From Ancistrus triradiatus (lineage: Eukaryota; Chordata; Actinopteri; Siluriformes; Loricariidae), in the NCBI GenBank assembly GCA_025084515.1, contig JAJAGP010001365.1, positions 62,001-126,000 of the forward strand: a stretch of 64,000 nt of DNA. Reading direction: 5' to 3'. The notes beneath the pieces are model-generated. The model was given only the letters and a program-made list of their open reading frames with translations, was not told the origin of the DNA and ran no database searches. The position numbers were made by a program, and so were the translations under genes. Shown piece after piece: positions 1-11,290 of this stretch; the first letter of the stretch is position 1; each line of letters starts with the position of its first letter.

Positions 1-589
1 TCCAACCCGGTCCTAGTAAGTTGAAGCTAATAAGCCTGTGAGTGTGTATAGTTTTGTATCTTACAAAACTTGATCATTTATGGTAACTTCATATGTTGTC
101 TTTGAGGAAGAAAAAGACGGATCTGAACACAGAAACAATAGGTAATAGGTTCTGTGCTCCGTCTAGATACTGTAAGGAAATTTAGAGATTTTAAGCTTTG
201 GGCAGCATCACAAACAGGTAAGCTTGATACTGTTTTTGTTAATGTGAGGAAATAGAAACTCAAATATAAGAAATAAGTTTTCATAATATATTTCTATAGT
301 ACAAAGCTAGAGAGAATATGGAGACGAATCCTTTAGAAGAGAGTGTGGACCCCGATGTGCCTGGACCATGCCCCTCAAAATAGAAATCAGCAACGGCAAA
401 GCTCTTTGGTGATTTTTTTAACCCCAGCAAAGCAAGTCATGTTCCTTGGTGTGTACATTAAAAAGGGCATTAAAATTAAAATTTATTTCTTTATTTTGGA
501 TCGAAAATATATCGCATCGTGGAGCAAAAACAGCAATACCTACCGTATCGTAAAATGTCTGTATCGTTGCACCCCTACTGCCTAGTATC

Positions 590-985
590 CACGATTCATG
601 CTTCTGGTGGTTTAGTGGTGTCAGGGGGAAATTTGGAAAACTTTGAGCCCCTTAATACCAACTGAGCATCCTTTAAACACCATGACCTACCTGAGTATTG
701 TTGCTGGCCATGTGCACTCCAATATGACCACAGTCTACCATACATGCCATGTCACAAAGCTGGTTCTGCACATGACAGTAACTTCACTATAAGTCAAACG
801 GCCTCCACAGTCACCAGATCTCAATCCAATAGAGCACCTTTGGGAAGTGTTCACATCAAGAATGTGCAGTCGACAAATCTGCAGCCACTGCGTAAAAATA
901 AACAATTAAGGCAGTCCTGAAGGCAAAATGGGGTCCAACTCGGTACTAGTAAGGTGTAGCTAATAAAGTAGCCTGAGAGTGTGTA
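590..985 (+). mobile_element. Tc1-like transposon remnant (3' part)
   Basis: Degraded end of a very abundant fish Tc1-like element. Sequence for the transposase C-terminal part (cctccacagtcaccagatc, then agagcacctttggg) is followed by the right terminal region ending ggtactagtaaggtgta. Reading frames are broken, so it is not functional. The same remnant recurs at 10330-10715 in copy B. Confidence 0.7.
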
Positions 986-1867
986 TAGTTTTGTATCTTA
1001 CATAACGTGATCATTTATGGTAACTTCTTGGGTTAGAAACTCTTTGAGGAAGAAAAAGTCTGAACATGGAAACAAACTGAACCCTGGTTGCTGAGGGAGC
1101 TGTGTAGCACCAAAACTTCCCACTGCACCGTCCTTGTGATGATGTAAGTATGTAAGATTTAACAGATTTATTCATTGTTAATATTATTTGTTATATTGTC
1201 TGACTACTGCACCAAAAAAACATTTGAGAAGCAACAATTATGCAAAATACAATCTATTTTACTATACACAGTAGTAGTGCTAGTGGAAATATTGTTTAAA
1301 TTTATTTATTTCATTTCATTTCATTGTGGCCTTTACTGCACTTATCCAACATCCTGTGTGACGATCAATATTAAGTATTTTAATCTGCAAAGTGATGCAA
1401 AGTTCCCTCACATCTTGTGTAATTACTTTAAACTTAGAAACACATAATTGCTTCACAGAACATTGGGATTATGGGATGAGCGTGTTCAGGTGACACAGCA
1501 ATGCAAATTAAATTAATTCCTGTCAAGTGCTGTCACGCAAGACGTCAGAGTAATCATTTATCTATCGGCGTTCAGTTCATTTTCCAGCAAGAACACTTGA
1601 TCTGTCTTCACGTTCTTGGATGAGTAAAACACTCGTGTAAGTCTTGAAATTTTTTATTACATCTGCTGTTTCTAATAGGCAGTTAAAATATATGGATATG
1701 GTCTAGGGTTAGGATTAGGGTTAACTTGGAGAGAGATCAAAATTCTACAGAGAACTATAGTGGTGTTCCTAGTATATAAGTATGTAGTATCCAAAGAATA
1801 ATAATTTTTCCAATAAGAATTTTTAATGATAATTTAATCTAATAAGATGTGTTATTGTTAACCTGAG

Positions 1868-2080
1868 AAGAGGTAAATTGGTGTCAGCTGAAAACAGGCA
1901 AATAAGGCTACTATTAGCACGGCTCACCAACCTGGCCAACAGAAGATTGGAAAAAAACATCACCTGGGATATTTTCTTGGCATACTTTGGGCCCTTTAAT
2001 ACTGACTCAGCATCGTTTAAACCCACCATCTACCTGAGTGTTGTTGCTGACCGTGTGCATCCCCTTATGATAAGGTCATG
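1868..2080 (+). mobile_element. Tc1-like transposase fragment, left arm of an inverted pair
   Basis: A piece of the same Tc1-like family (aacagaagattggaaaaa, then gatattttcttggca). Its reverse complement recurs at about 2596-2775, making an inverted pair with a spacer of about 520 bp. The right arm lacks about 27 bases near its middle. Copy B of the duplication has neither arm. Confidence 0.65.
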
Positions 2081-2303
2081 ATGTTTGAATTCAGTGGAGC
2101 GGCCCTGAAGTAAGGTACTTTTGGTAAGGTATGGTAAGGGTGCTTTTGACTTGTCTCAGAATTTAACAAGTGAATTTCCATCACAGGGGTTGTGTCTGGG
2201 TGCTCTTCCTCTGGGTACTATGGACACACAGGAGATAACACATCCTTTGTTTTAATGGATTAAAATATATAATTTATTTAATGTACTGTACTGTATACTA
2301 GCA

Positions 2304-3090
2304 TCTTTATTAGGTACACCTTACTGGTACCGGGTTTTACCTTCAGAGTTGCCTTAATTTTTGTGGCACAGATGTAACAAGGTACTGAGAATATACATCA
2401 GAGATTTTGGTCCATTTTGGTATGATAACAGCATCCCGAATCTCCCATTCCAGCTCATCCTAAAGGTGCTATGTTGGAATGCAATCTGGTGACTGCGGAG
2501 GCCGTCTGAATTACAATGAACTCATTATCATGTTTAAAAAAACAGTTTGAGATGATTTGAGCTTTGTGACATGGCACGAAAAAGACGATACACTGTGGTC
2601 ATAAGGGGATGCACACGGTCAGCAACAACACTTGAGTCAGTATTAAAGGGTCCAAAGTATGCCAAGAAAATATCCCAGGTGATGTTTTTTTCCAATCTTC
2701 TGTTGGCCAGTTTTGGTGAGCCGTGCTAATCGTAGCCTCATTTGCCTGTTTTCAGCTGACACCAGGTGTGGTCTTCTGCTGCTGTAGCCCATCTACTTCA
2801 AGATTTGATGTGTTTTGTGTTCAGAGATGCTCTTCTGCAAACCTCAGTTGTAACAAGTGGTTATTTGAGTTACTGTTGCCTTTCTATCAGCTCAAACCAG
2901 TCTGCATTCTCCTCTGACCTCTGGCATGAACAAGATATTTGTGCCCAGAGAACTGCCCTCACCGGATATTTTCTCTTTTTCAAACAATTCTCTGTAAATC
3001 CTAGAAATTGTGATGTGTGTGAAAATCCCAGTAGACCAGCAGTTTCTGAAAGCCTGTCTAACACCAATGCATGTATTTCTGGCTGATTGA
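2304..3090 (-). mobile_element. Tc1-like transposon remnant, minus strand
   Basis: Begins with the family terminal sequence tattaggtacaccttact and runs through minus-strand transposase sequence. Readable minus-strand pieces include GLLGFSHT and WFELIERQQ, which belong to the helix-turn-helix region of this Tc1 family. Frames are interrupted. The right half is shared with copy B (13276-13700). Confidence 0.65.
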
Positions 3091-3316
3091 AGAGGTGTAA
3101 TTATTTTTTTAAATATTGAGAAATACATTTTGACAAACATATCAAATACTAAACCTCCAACACACAGAAGAATTGTGTCATTTCCTCACATTAGGTGTTT
3201 AAAATATATAAATAAAACTTACGTTAATTGTGAATGAAACAAGCATTATGAAACAGCGTAATCATCTTTAAAAATAATGCTTTATTGTACTTGGTGTAAA
3301 GAAAAGTGTTCATGTA

Positions 3317-3323
3317 TAAAACT
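3317..3323 (+). promoter_or_regulatory. Possible TATA box of mucin-like gene A
   Basis: TATAAAA lies 50 bases upstream of the start codon and is conserved with its surroundings in copy B (near 13930). A start about 30 bases downstream would give a short leader running into the ATG. The sequence ttgttcttacag just before the ATG could instead be a splice acceptor following an unseen upstream UTR exon. Confidence 0.35.
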
Positions 3324-3372
3324 TTAAAACAAGGTTTATTTAATGACTTGTTTGTTCTTACAGAGGTGAGTC

Positions 3373-4272
3373 ATGCATAAATCCACAGTAATCTCACTTC
3401 TGCTGCTGCTCACCCTATCTTTGGTTGTGTCTGAAATTGTAAGTATTTTGTGACTTTTTTATTTTCAATTCAAAAACCTTTTAAATACTGGGAGATTCTA
3501 AAGAGCATGTCTCATTTTAGGAGACAAGTCATCATCGCCATTCAAGATCTCCAAGCACTGGGGTGAAATGAAGTTACTTAATTTATTCAGTTATCTCAGT
3601 TACTGTGTATGACAGTAGAATGGCTGCAGTTTTATAAGATTACAGTAATCTTCTATGTCTTTATTCCAGATCTTTCCCAAAAAAAAGCATTGTTATCCTG
3701 TCAGGCCTAAACCAACAACAACTACAAAGTCTACAACAACAACAACTAAAAGGCCTAAAACTACTACAACTAAACGTACAACAACAACTACAACAACAAC
3801 TGCACCTGCAACAACGACAACAACTGCACCTACAACGACAACAACTGCACCAACAACGACAACAACTGCACCAACAACGACAACAAAGGCACCTACAACG
3901 ACAACAACTGCACCTACAACGACAACAACTGCACCAACAACGACAACAACTGCACCAACAACGACAACAACTGCACCAACAACAACAACAACTGCACCAA
4001 CAACGACAACAACTGCACCTACAACGACAACAACTGCACCAACAACGACAACAACTGCACCTACAACAACAACTGCACCTACAACGACAACAACTGCACC
4101 AACAACGACAACAACTGCATCAACAACGACAACAACTGCACCAACAACGACAACAACTGCACCTACAACGACAACAACTGCACCTACAACGACAACAACT
4201 GCACCAACAACAACAACAACTGCACCCACAACAACAACTGAACCAACAACACGAAATCAGGAACAAGGCTAA
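3373..4272 (+). CDS. Secreted threonine-rich mucin-like protein, copy A (3 coding exons)
   Basis: Coding exons are 3373-3438, 3521-3562 and 3670-4272, all joined in phase 0, giving about 236 residues. Exon one encodes a signal peptide with a run of five leucines; the likely cut is after LVVS, leaving two residues (EI) before the intron. Exon two encodes a short His/Arg/Ser-rich segment (ETSHHRHSRSPSTG); its donor GTGAAA is weak but conserved in copy B. Exon three begins IFPKKKHCYP, then carries about 22 heptads of the type TTTTTAP (21-bp DNA period) and ends at TAA. The threonines would be dense O-glycosylation targets, so a secreted mucin-like or matrix role is inferred. The exon plan matches that of SCPP genes, and an SCPP gene lies 15 kb downstream on the same strand. 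A paralogue with a short repeat is at 13988-14440. No named orthologue is recognised. Confidence 0.75.
3799..4250 (+). repeat. 21-bp coding minisatellite (Thr/Ala/Pro repeat)
   Basis: Tandem units of about 21 bp (ccaacaacgacaacaactgca and close variants) encode the TTTTTAP heptads of gene A. One unit is shortened (APTTTTAP) and single units carry K or S in place of T or P. All length changes keep the frame, as expected under coding constraint. Confidence 0.9.
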
Positions 4273-4354
4273 ACCTTACATCCAAGACGCAGCTGGACAA
4301 ATCTGGAATATTACTGGACAGCCCACACAAAAACGTATAAATTTAAGTCAGTTA

Positions 4355-4360
4355 AATAAA
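4355..4360 (+). terminator. Polyadenylation signal of mucin-like gene A
   Basis: AATAAA lies 83 bases after the stop codon. Copy B has an equivalent AATAAA at 14523-14528 in aligned sequence. Confidence 0.6.
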
Positions 4361-5130
4361 GTAGGATCTAAAATGACAAGATAACTTTACATTATTATTA
4401 CAAACATTATGAAGGCATTTGGGAAAACAACTAATTTAGGATTATAGTCATTAGATTGTGTTCAGAAGCCTTGTATCATGATTGGGACCGTGGGGGGGGT
4501 CTGCAGTCTATACCAGAAACACTTTTTACAAAATAGGGAATGGATTCGGGAAAGAGTACCAGGATGATATGGAGCTCATCACTGTCATTGAGTTACTGCT
4601 TTAGAAAGGAGTTTATAGTAGATGTAGAAATATTTTAATTTCATAGGATTTCTTAGATGTTGTCTCTGTTTTCTTAAATGAGATTCTAGGACATAAATCT
4701 AGGAATAAATCTAATTTTGGTCTCTGGTGTATAAGACTCATGATCAATAGTAGAATCCATATTCTTATTAGCTAAAAAAACTTCTCATTCAGCATTACAA
4801 CAAAAAAAACCTTAGAATCCAACAAACAATAACACAAACAATACCCCCCACCAAAGACCCTAATTAATTACATCCAAGCATACAATACTGTCTAACTTAG
4901 GCGCAAAGCTGCGGGCAAACTCCCCACTAACACCCATGTTTTCAATGTAATTGTTTGGGTAAGTAACTTTTCTCTATATTGTGTAGATCCCTACCATGTA
5001 CAAGTTCTGCAAACTGTTACAGATTTGTTGTTTTAGCTTACTACAACTGTGGTTTTTCATTAGTTCTTGATGTTTATTGTGTTTTTACATGTTCTCCCCA
5101 TGTTTGCGTGGGTTTTCTCTGGGTACTATG

Positions 5131-6277
5131 GTCCACTCAATTTTGTTTTTATTCAGCCATTCAGAGCTGGACTTGCTGGTGTATTTTGGATCATTGTCCT
5201 GCTGCAGAATCCAAGTTCGTTTCAGCTTGAGGTCACAAACAGATGGCCGGACATTCTCCTTCAGGATTTTTTGGTAGACAGCAGAATTCATAGTTTCATT
5301 TATCACAGCAAGTCTTCCAGGTCCTGAAGCAGCAAAACAGCCCCAGACCATCACACTACCACCACCATATTATACTGTTGCTATAATGTTCTTCTTCTGA
5401 AGTGCTGTGTTACATTTATGCCAGATGTAATGGGACACACACCTTCCAAAGATTTAAACTTTTGTCTTGTCAGTCCACAGAATGTTTTCCCAAAAGCCTT
5501 GGGGATCATCAAGATGTGTTCTGGAAAAATTAAGATGAGCGTTAATGTTCTTTTTGCTCAGCAGTGGTTTTCGTCTTGAAACTCTGCCATGCAGGCCATT
5601 TTTGCCCAGTCTCTTTCTTATGGTGGAGGCATGAACACTGACCTTAACTGAGGCAATTGAAGTGCAATTCTTTGGATGTTGTTGTGGGGTCTTTTGTGAC
5701 CTCTTGGATGAGTCGTCGCTGGGCTCTTGGAATAATTTTGGTTGGCCGGTCACTCCTGGGAAGGTTCACCACTGTTCCATGTCTTCGCCATTTGTGGATA
5801 ATGGCTCTCACTGTGGTTTGCTGGAGTCCCAAAGCTTTAGAAATGGCTTTATAACCCTTTGATAGATCTCAATTACTTTCTTTCTCAATTGTTCCTGAAT
5901 TTCTCAGCATGATGTGTAGCTTTTAAGGATCTTTTGGTGTATTTCTCAGGCAGGTCCTACTTAACTCTCCTGATTGAGAACAGGTGTGTCAATAATCAGG
6001 CCTGGTTGTGGCTAGAGACAGTGAACTCAGGTGTGATAAACCCCAGTTCAGTCATTTTTTAACAAGGGGGCAATCACTTTTTCACACAGAGTCATGTAGG
6101 TTTGGATTTTTTCTCCTTTATTAATAAACACCTTCATTTAAAAACTGCATTTTGTATTTACTTGTGTTGTCTTTGACTAATATTTAAATTGGTTTGATGT
6201 TCCGAAACACTTAAGTGTGACAAACATGCAAAAAACTAGGAAATCAGGAAGGGGGCAAACACTTTTTCATACCACTG
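5131..6277 (-). mobile_element. Tc1/mariner element, truncated at the transposase C-terminal side
   Basis: The minus strand carries recognisable Tc1 transposase pieces in several frames: MVWGCFAASGPGRLAV, WILQQDNDPKYTSK and, further 5', a helix-turn-helix region (VRAIIHKWRRHGTV). The terminal repeat next to the 5' end is intact in plus-strand view (gggggcaaacactttttcat, then accactg at 6271-6277) and is followed by the TA target. The other end is lost near 5131, where it abuts a SINE-like stretch (tgttctccccatgtttgcg). Frameshifts make it inactive. Confidence 0.85.
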
Positions 6278-6527
6278 TAAGTTACGGTACTAATCAACAT
6301 TAAATCAGGAGACACTGAGTGAAATTAAATAAACCTTTTAAACAAAGTGAATAAGATTTCTGATTGAATGAATTATGTAATAAATGAAAATGTTTCTTAT
6401 CTTATATTACTGACTGCACCCAGTGCATCCCAGACATTGCAATAATCAAACAAAAAAATAAATCAGTGTTAATATGATATTAAAAATGTAACGTCAGAGG
6501 AAAATCATCAGAGGAAAGCAATGAAAT

Positions 6528-7262
6528 TGTTACGGTTCGCCATATTATAACGATGACGAAACGTATTAAACAAAAATATAAATGGGTTGGGACCCAAATG
6601 CAGTTAGCTCCAGTTGGTAATTATAACTGAAATGAGATAAATGATAGAAAGCAAATGAAATCAAAGATATAAATAACTAAAGAAACTAAATAAAAGATAC
6701 GATTAATAAATAACACTGAATAAACTAAACTGCACGTCGTAAGCGTGACGTACTTTAATTCACAGCACGCTTACGACGTGCCTCCGTAGCGCAATATATG
6801 CACCGGGTCCGCGCATGCGCAGCACGCAGAACCCGATCAAAGCTTCCACGAGCACGTGCAGCTCCACCGCGGTTTAATCGCGGCCGCGGGGGCGTGGCAC
6901 GGTCGCAGGGAACGAAGAGGACGTGGTTATTAAACACTGCGTCCTCTTCAAACGCGATTGGAGAATAAATGAAATGAAATGCGCCGTGAAAAGCTGGAGT
7001 GCAGGCAGCAGTGAATGCGTCTGTGCATTTGAAAACGCCGGGTGCATCGAAAGTCACGTGAGCGCCAGTCATGTGACCGAAGGCGTAGGCAGTAGCACCA
7101 CTGAGTCCATACGGTGTGTTTATATAGGCAGGACTCCAGGTGGCGCCACTTACCCATAAATGGCCCGGGAAAGCTGACACACGAGCGATCGCGCTGCTCC
7201 ACATCATGCCGTCAAACTGGGACAACTCCTGGCCAAACGCGGCCAGGAAGTGATCCCTAACA
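6528..7262 (-). mobile_element. Solo LTR, GC-rich
   Basis: The 735-bp block starts TGTTACGGTT and ends CCCTAACA, so it has the TG...CA ends of an LTR. It is flanked by a perfect 5-bp direct repeat GAAAT (6523-6527 and 7263-7267), the expected target duplication. Minus orientation is likely: in that sense the end carries the string ctgcatttgggtcccaa, seen in fish Gypsy-type LTRs, and a TATATAAA-like box maps near 7120. No internal retroviral genes are present. Confidence 0.7.
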
Positions 7263-7276
7263 GAAATTAATGAAAC

Positions 7277-8360
7277 TGTTACGGTTCGACATATTAAAAA
7301 GGTTGACGAAATGTCAAAACTGACCCAATTGCAGTTAGCTCCAGATGGTAGTATTAAACTGAAATAAAACAAAGAAATAAAATGGTAAATAACAAAATAC
7401 AAATGAAAAACTAACAAAGAATAAGTGAGCCTCTGTGTGAGTGAGTGGGCTGAACGAATCGGCTATTCCCAAGCACATACACACACACTGAGGCTTACAG
7501 CCACGCTTCAGTGAGAGGAGGAGAAAGAGGAAGGTGGGGGTAAAAAATCCCCCGCTGCACGTCAGTCCTGCAGAGAAGCAGGTGGCCATGGTCCGAGCGC
7601 TGCTGCAGCGCTTGCCAAGCGCTGAGCGGACTTCGACAAGGTGCGCAGGTGCAGATCGGCGAGGGGTGGAAGCAGGAAGCGTGGGGAACGTGATAGAAAT
7701 AAAATGCGTTAAAGGTCACGTTAAAGGTAACGTTAAAGCGCGTTAAAGGTCACCCTACACTACCTACTTTCCTGACATTTACCTCAAGCTTCCAAGCACT
7801 GAGCGGACTGCGACAATGTGCGCAGGCACAGATCGGCGCGTAGCGTGGGAAACGCGAGGGGTGGAAGCAGGAAGCGTGGGGAACGCGATAGAAATAAAAA
7901 TGGTAGTAGGTTCGGGGGCAGGAATAAGTGGCTGGGGGTCCAGATAGGCTATGCCGACATTACCTATCTGAACCCCTGAAGGACGCCGGCGGTTATGGCG
8001 GCGAGGGCTGGGCCATTTGGGAGGGTCCGGATAGAAAAAAATCGCCCCCGAAATGCCAGCCGAGACCCGGGTAAACAAACCCGGCGACCGCAACGACTGG
8101 GGACCTCCATATTGGAGGTTCTGGAGCTAACGCCGGGTCCCCTTAGTGGTTGCATCTTTCTGTTACGTTTCGCCATATTAAAAAGGATGACGAACCGTCA
8201 AAGCTGAAAAATAAGGTTTGTGACCCAATTGCAGTTAGCTCCAGATGGTAGTAATGAACTGAAATATAACAAAGAAATAAAACGGTAAATAACAAAATAC
8301 AAATGAACAAATAATAAAGAATAAGTGAGCCTCTGTGTGAGTGAGTGGGCTATTCCCAAG

Positions 8361-8437
<77 letters not shown>

Positions 8438-9090
8438 ACAGCCGCGCTTCAGTGAGAGGGGGAGATAGAGGAAGGTGGGGATAGGAAATCCCCTGCCGCA
8501 CGTCAGTCCTGCAGGAAGCAGGTGGCCATGGTCCGAGCGCTGCTGCAGCGCTTGCCAAGCGCTGAGCGGACTTCGACAAGGTGCGCAGGTGCAGATCGGC
8601 GAGGGGTGGAAGCAGGAAGCGTGGGGAACGTGATAGAAATAAAATGCGTTAAAGGTCACGTTAAAGGTAACGTTAAAGCGCGTTAAAGGTCACCCTACAC
8701 TACCTACTTTCCTGACATTTACCTCAAGCTTCCCAGCGCTACGGGAACTGACCTCCTTTGCGAGGCCAGTCCATCCTCTGTCCCTCAACAAATATAAAAC
8801 AAATGAAAAGCGCGAGGGCTCTGTAACAGAGCGGAGAGAGACGGATGAGGTCTCTAGGACATGTGAAAGACCAGCGATCGCTTCAAGACCGCCGTAGCAG
8901 ATCGTGGGGCACGGACGGCGTGTAGGTGGAAAGATGCAACACTTACTACAACTGGCAAGGCTCTTAAATAGCTAGGGTAGCAGGTGATACATATCTGCAA
9001 TCAAGCAGCATTACTGACGGAGCGGCTTGATCGCAGTGGGCTGCCAGAGATCCTACCGGGGAAAGTAGGCCGACGCTGCCCTCAAAACTG
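7277..9090 (-). mobile_element. Two further LTR-type units in direct repeat
   Basis: Units beginning at 7277 and 8161 share the TGTTACG start of the solo LTR and are near-identical to each other over about 520 bp (7277-7795 and 8161-8735; the second is longer through its CA expansion). Between them lies 365 bp of GC-rich sequence that partly repeats the unit end. The second unit runs on, with different sequence, to about 9090. No gag or pol sequence is seen, so this looks like LTR-derived tandem debris; the exact right end is unclear. Confidence 0.5.
8362..8430. repeat. CA microsatellite
   Basis: About 34 CA units inside the second LTR-type unit. The sister unit has only a short, interrupted CA stretch at the same place (around 7471), so the expansion came after the units separated. 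Confidence 0.95.
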
Positions 9091-9639
9091 GATTACACAC
9101 AAAATCTGTCAGCTAAATCACAAAAAGTGATTGACTAAGAAGGATGTGCTGACTCATACTGAAAACATGGATCTATTTCTTAATTCAGGTGTGCTCTTCA
9201 GGTAAAATCCCAGATCAGAGAGGAACTGGAACAACAGACTTATTGTTAGAGCTACTTAAATCTGTTTGTAACAGACGGGTGGCTCAATGTCTTGTGTTTT
9301 TTTTTTTTAATAGCAGGAACAAGGATATGTTGTGCACAAGTAACTAAATACTTTTCTGTTCTTGTTTCTGTCTATACTACTACAACTGTTAATAATAGTA
9401 TTAAGTAAATCAGTAAATTAATGTATTCATTATAATGTGGATTACATGTACCAGGGGCTGTATGTAAAATATATTTAGTGCACTTGCAACAGAACCTGGA
9501 ACATCATACAGCACCTTAATCTATGGATTGTTTATAAAAATTGATTTTATGAATATAATGCAGAAAATGAATTAATGAAATATAAACACTCACTATTCAC
9601 TTTATTAAGATTAATAAAGATGGCAGCAACTCATTTTTG

Positions 9640-9795
9640 CTGTTATATTTGAATGGTTGGGTCAGAATTTGATGTAAACAATGGGAAAACATGGATCCAT
9701 CCTGCCTTGTATCAATGGAAAGTTTATGAACTGACTATTGCAAAATGGGGTCCAACCCGATCCTAGTAAGTTGAAGCTAATAAGCCTGTGAGTGT
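9640..9795 (+). mobile_element. Tc1-like remnant
   Basis: A piece of the Tc1 family seen at 590-985. It includes transposase-region sequence (catggatccatcctgccttg) and then the right terminal part ggggtccaacccgatccta. It sits at the left boundary of duplication copy B. Confidence 0.55.
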
Positions 9796-10329
9796 GTATA
9801 GTTTTGTATCTTACATGTAACTTGATCATTTATGGTAACTTCATGGGTTGTCTTTGAGGAAGAAATAGACAGATCTGAACACAGAAACAATAGGTTATAG
9901 GTTCTGTGCTCCATCTAGATACTGTAAGGAAATTTAAAGATTTTAAGCTTTGGGCAGCATCACAAACAAGTAAGCCTGATACTGTTTTTGTCAATGTGAG
10001 GAAATAGAAACTCACATGTAATAAATAAGTTTTCATAATATATCTCTATAGTACAAAGCTAGAGAGAATATGGAGATGAATCCTTCAGAAGAGAGTGTGG
10101 ACCCCGAATTGCCTGGACCATGCCCTTCAAAATAGAAATCAGCAACGGCAGAGATCTTCTTTTTTTACCCCAGCAAAGCAAGTCATGATCCTTGATGTCT
10201 ACATTAAAAGACGAATTAAAATTATGATTTCTTTCTTAATTTTTGTATCGAAAATATATCATATCGTGGAGCAAAAACAGCAATTCCTACCGTATCGTGA
10301 AATTTCTGTATCGTTGCACCCCTACTGCC

Positions 10330-10715
10330 TAGTATCAACGATTCACTCTGCTGGTGGGTGTCAGGGGGAAATCTGGAAAACGTTCAGCTCCTTAATACCA
10401 ACTGAGCATCGTTTAAACACCATGACCTACCTGAGTATTGTTGCTGGCCATGTGCACCCCAATATGACCACAGTCTACCATACATGCCATGTCACAAAGC
10501 TGGTTCTGTACATGACAGTAAATTCACTATAAGTCAAACGGCCTCCACAGTCACCAGATCTCAATCCAATAGAGCACCTTTGGGAAGTGTTCACATCATG
10601 AATGTGCAGTCAACAAATCTGCAGCCACTGCGTAAAAATAAATAGTTAAGGCAGTCCTGAAGGCAAAATGGGGTCCAACTCGGTACTAGTAAGGTGTAGC
10701 TAATAAAGTAGCCTG
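10330..10715 (+). mobile_element. Tc1-like transposon remnant in copy B
   Basis: Aligned counterpart of 590-985, with the same frame breaks plus a few private changes. Because it is shared with copy A, the insertion predates the segmental duplication. Confidence 0.65.
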
Positions 10716-11290
10716 AGAGTGTGTATAGTTTTGTATCTTACATAACGTGATAATTTATGGTAACGTCTTGGGTTATCTTTGAGGAAGAAAAAGAAAAGTC
10801 TGAACACGGAAACAAACTGAACCCTGGTTGCTGAGGCAGCTGTGTAGCACCAAAACTTCCTGCTGCACCATCCTTGTGATGATGTAAGTATGTAAGGTTT
10901 AACAGATTTATTCATTGTTAATATTATTTATTATATTGTCAGACTACTGCATGAAAAATACATTTGAGAAGCAACAATTACACCATATACAATCTCTTTT
11001 ACTTTACACAGTAGTAGTGCTAGTGGAAATATTGTTTACATTTATTTATTTCATGTCATTGTGGCCTTTACTGCACTTATCCAACATCCTGTGTGACGAT
11101 CAATATTAAGTATTTTAATCTGCAAAGTGATGCAAAGTATCTTCACATCTTGTGCAATTACTCTAAACTTAGAAACACATAATTGCTTCACAGAACATTG
11201 GGATTATGGGATGAGCGTGTTCAGGTGACACAGCAATGCAAGTTTTGGTGAGCTGTGCAAATTGTAGCCTCATTTGCTTGTTCTCAGCTG

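Larger units (their letters stand above)
1..4800 (+). repeat. Segmental duplication, copy A
   Basis: This block matches 9749-14890 almost continuously, from the first base to the shared sequence cattcagcattaca near 4795. The match covers Tc1 remnants, AT-rich spacer and the whole mucin-like gene. Copy A has about 1.2 kb (roughly 1509-2710) that copy B lacks. The left end of the duplication lies outside the window. Confidence 0.85.

Noticed and set aside
1699..1727. Telomere-like ctagggttaggattagggtt
   Set aside because: Only about three imperfect units; too short to claim an interstitial telomere.
3693..4229. 178-residue minus-strand frame of GAVVVVV repeats
   Set aside because: It is the antisense shadow of the coding Thr/Ala/Pro repeat in gene A. 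The plus strand has a signal peptide, splice sites and a natural end.
6755..7417. 220-residue minus-strand frame
   Set aside because: It runs through the solo LTR, its target duplication and into the next unit, without any protein motif. GC-rich composition alone explains the open frame.
7779..8207. Overlapping frames in the GC-rich spacer between LTR units
   Set aside because: Several overlapping frames on both strands in repeat-derived, GC-rich DNA; no domain recognised.
8198..8659. 153-residue minus-strand frame
   Set aside because: Crosses a CA microsatellite inside an LTR-type repeat and gives a VCVCVC tract; not a gene.
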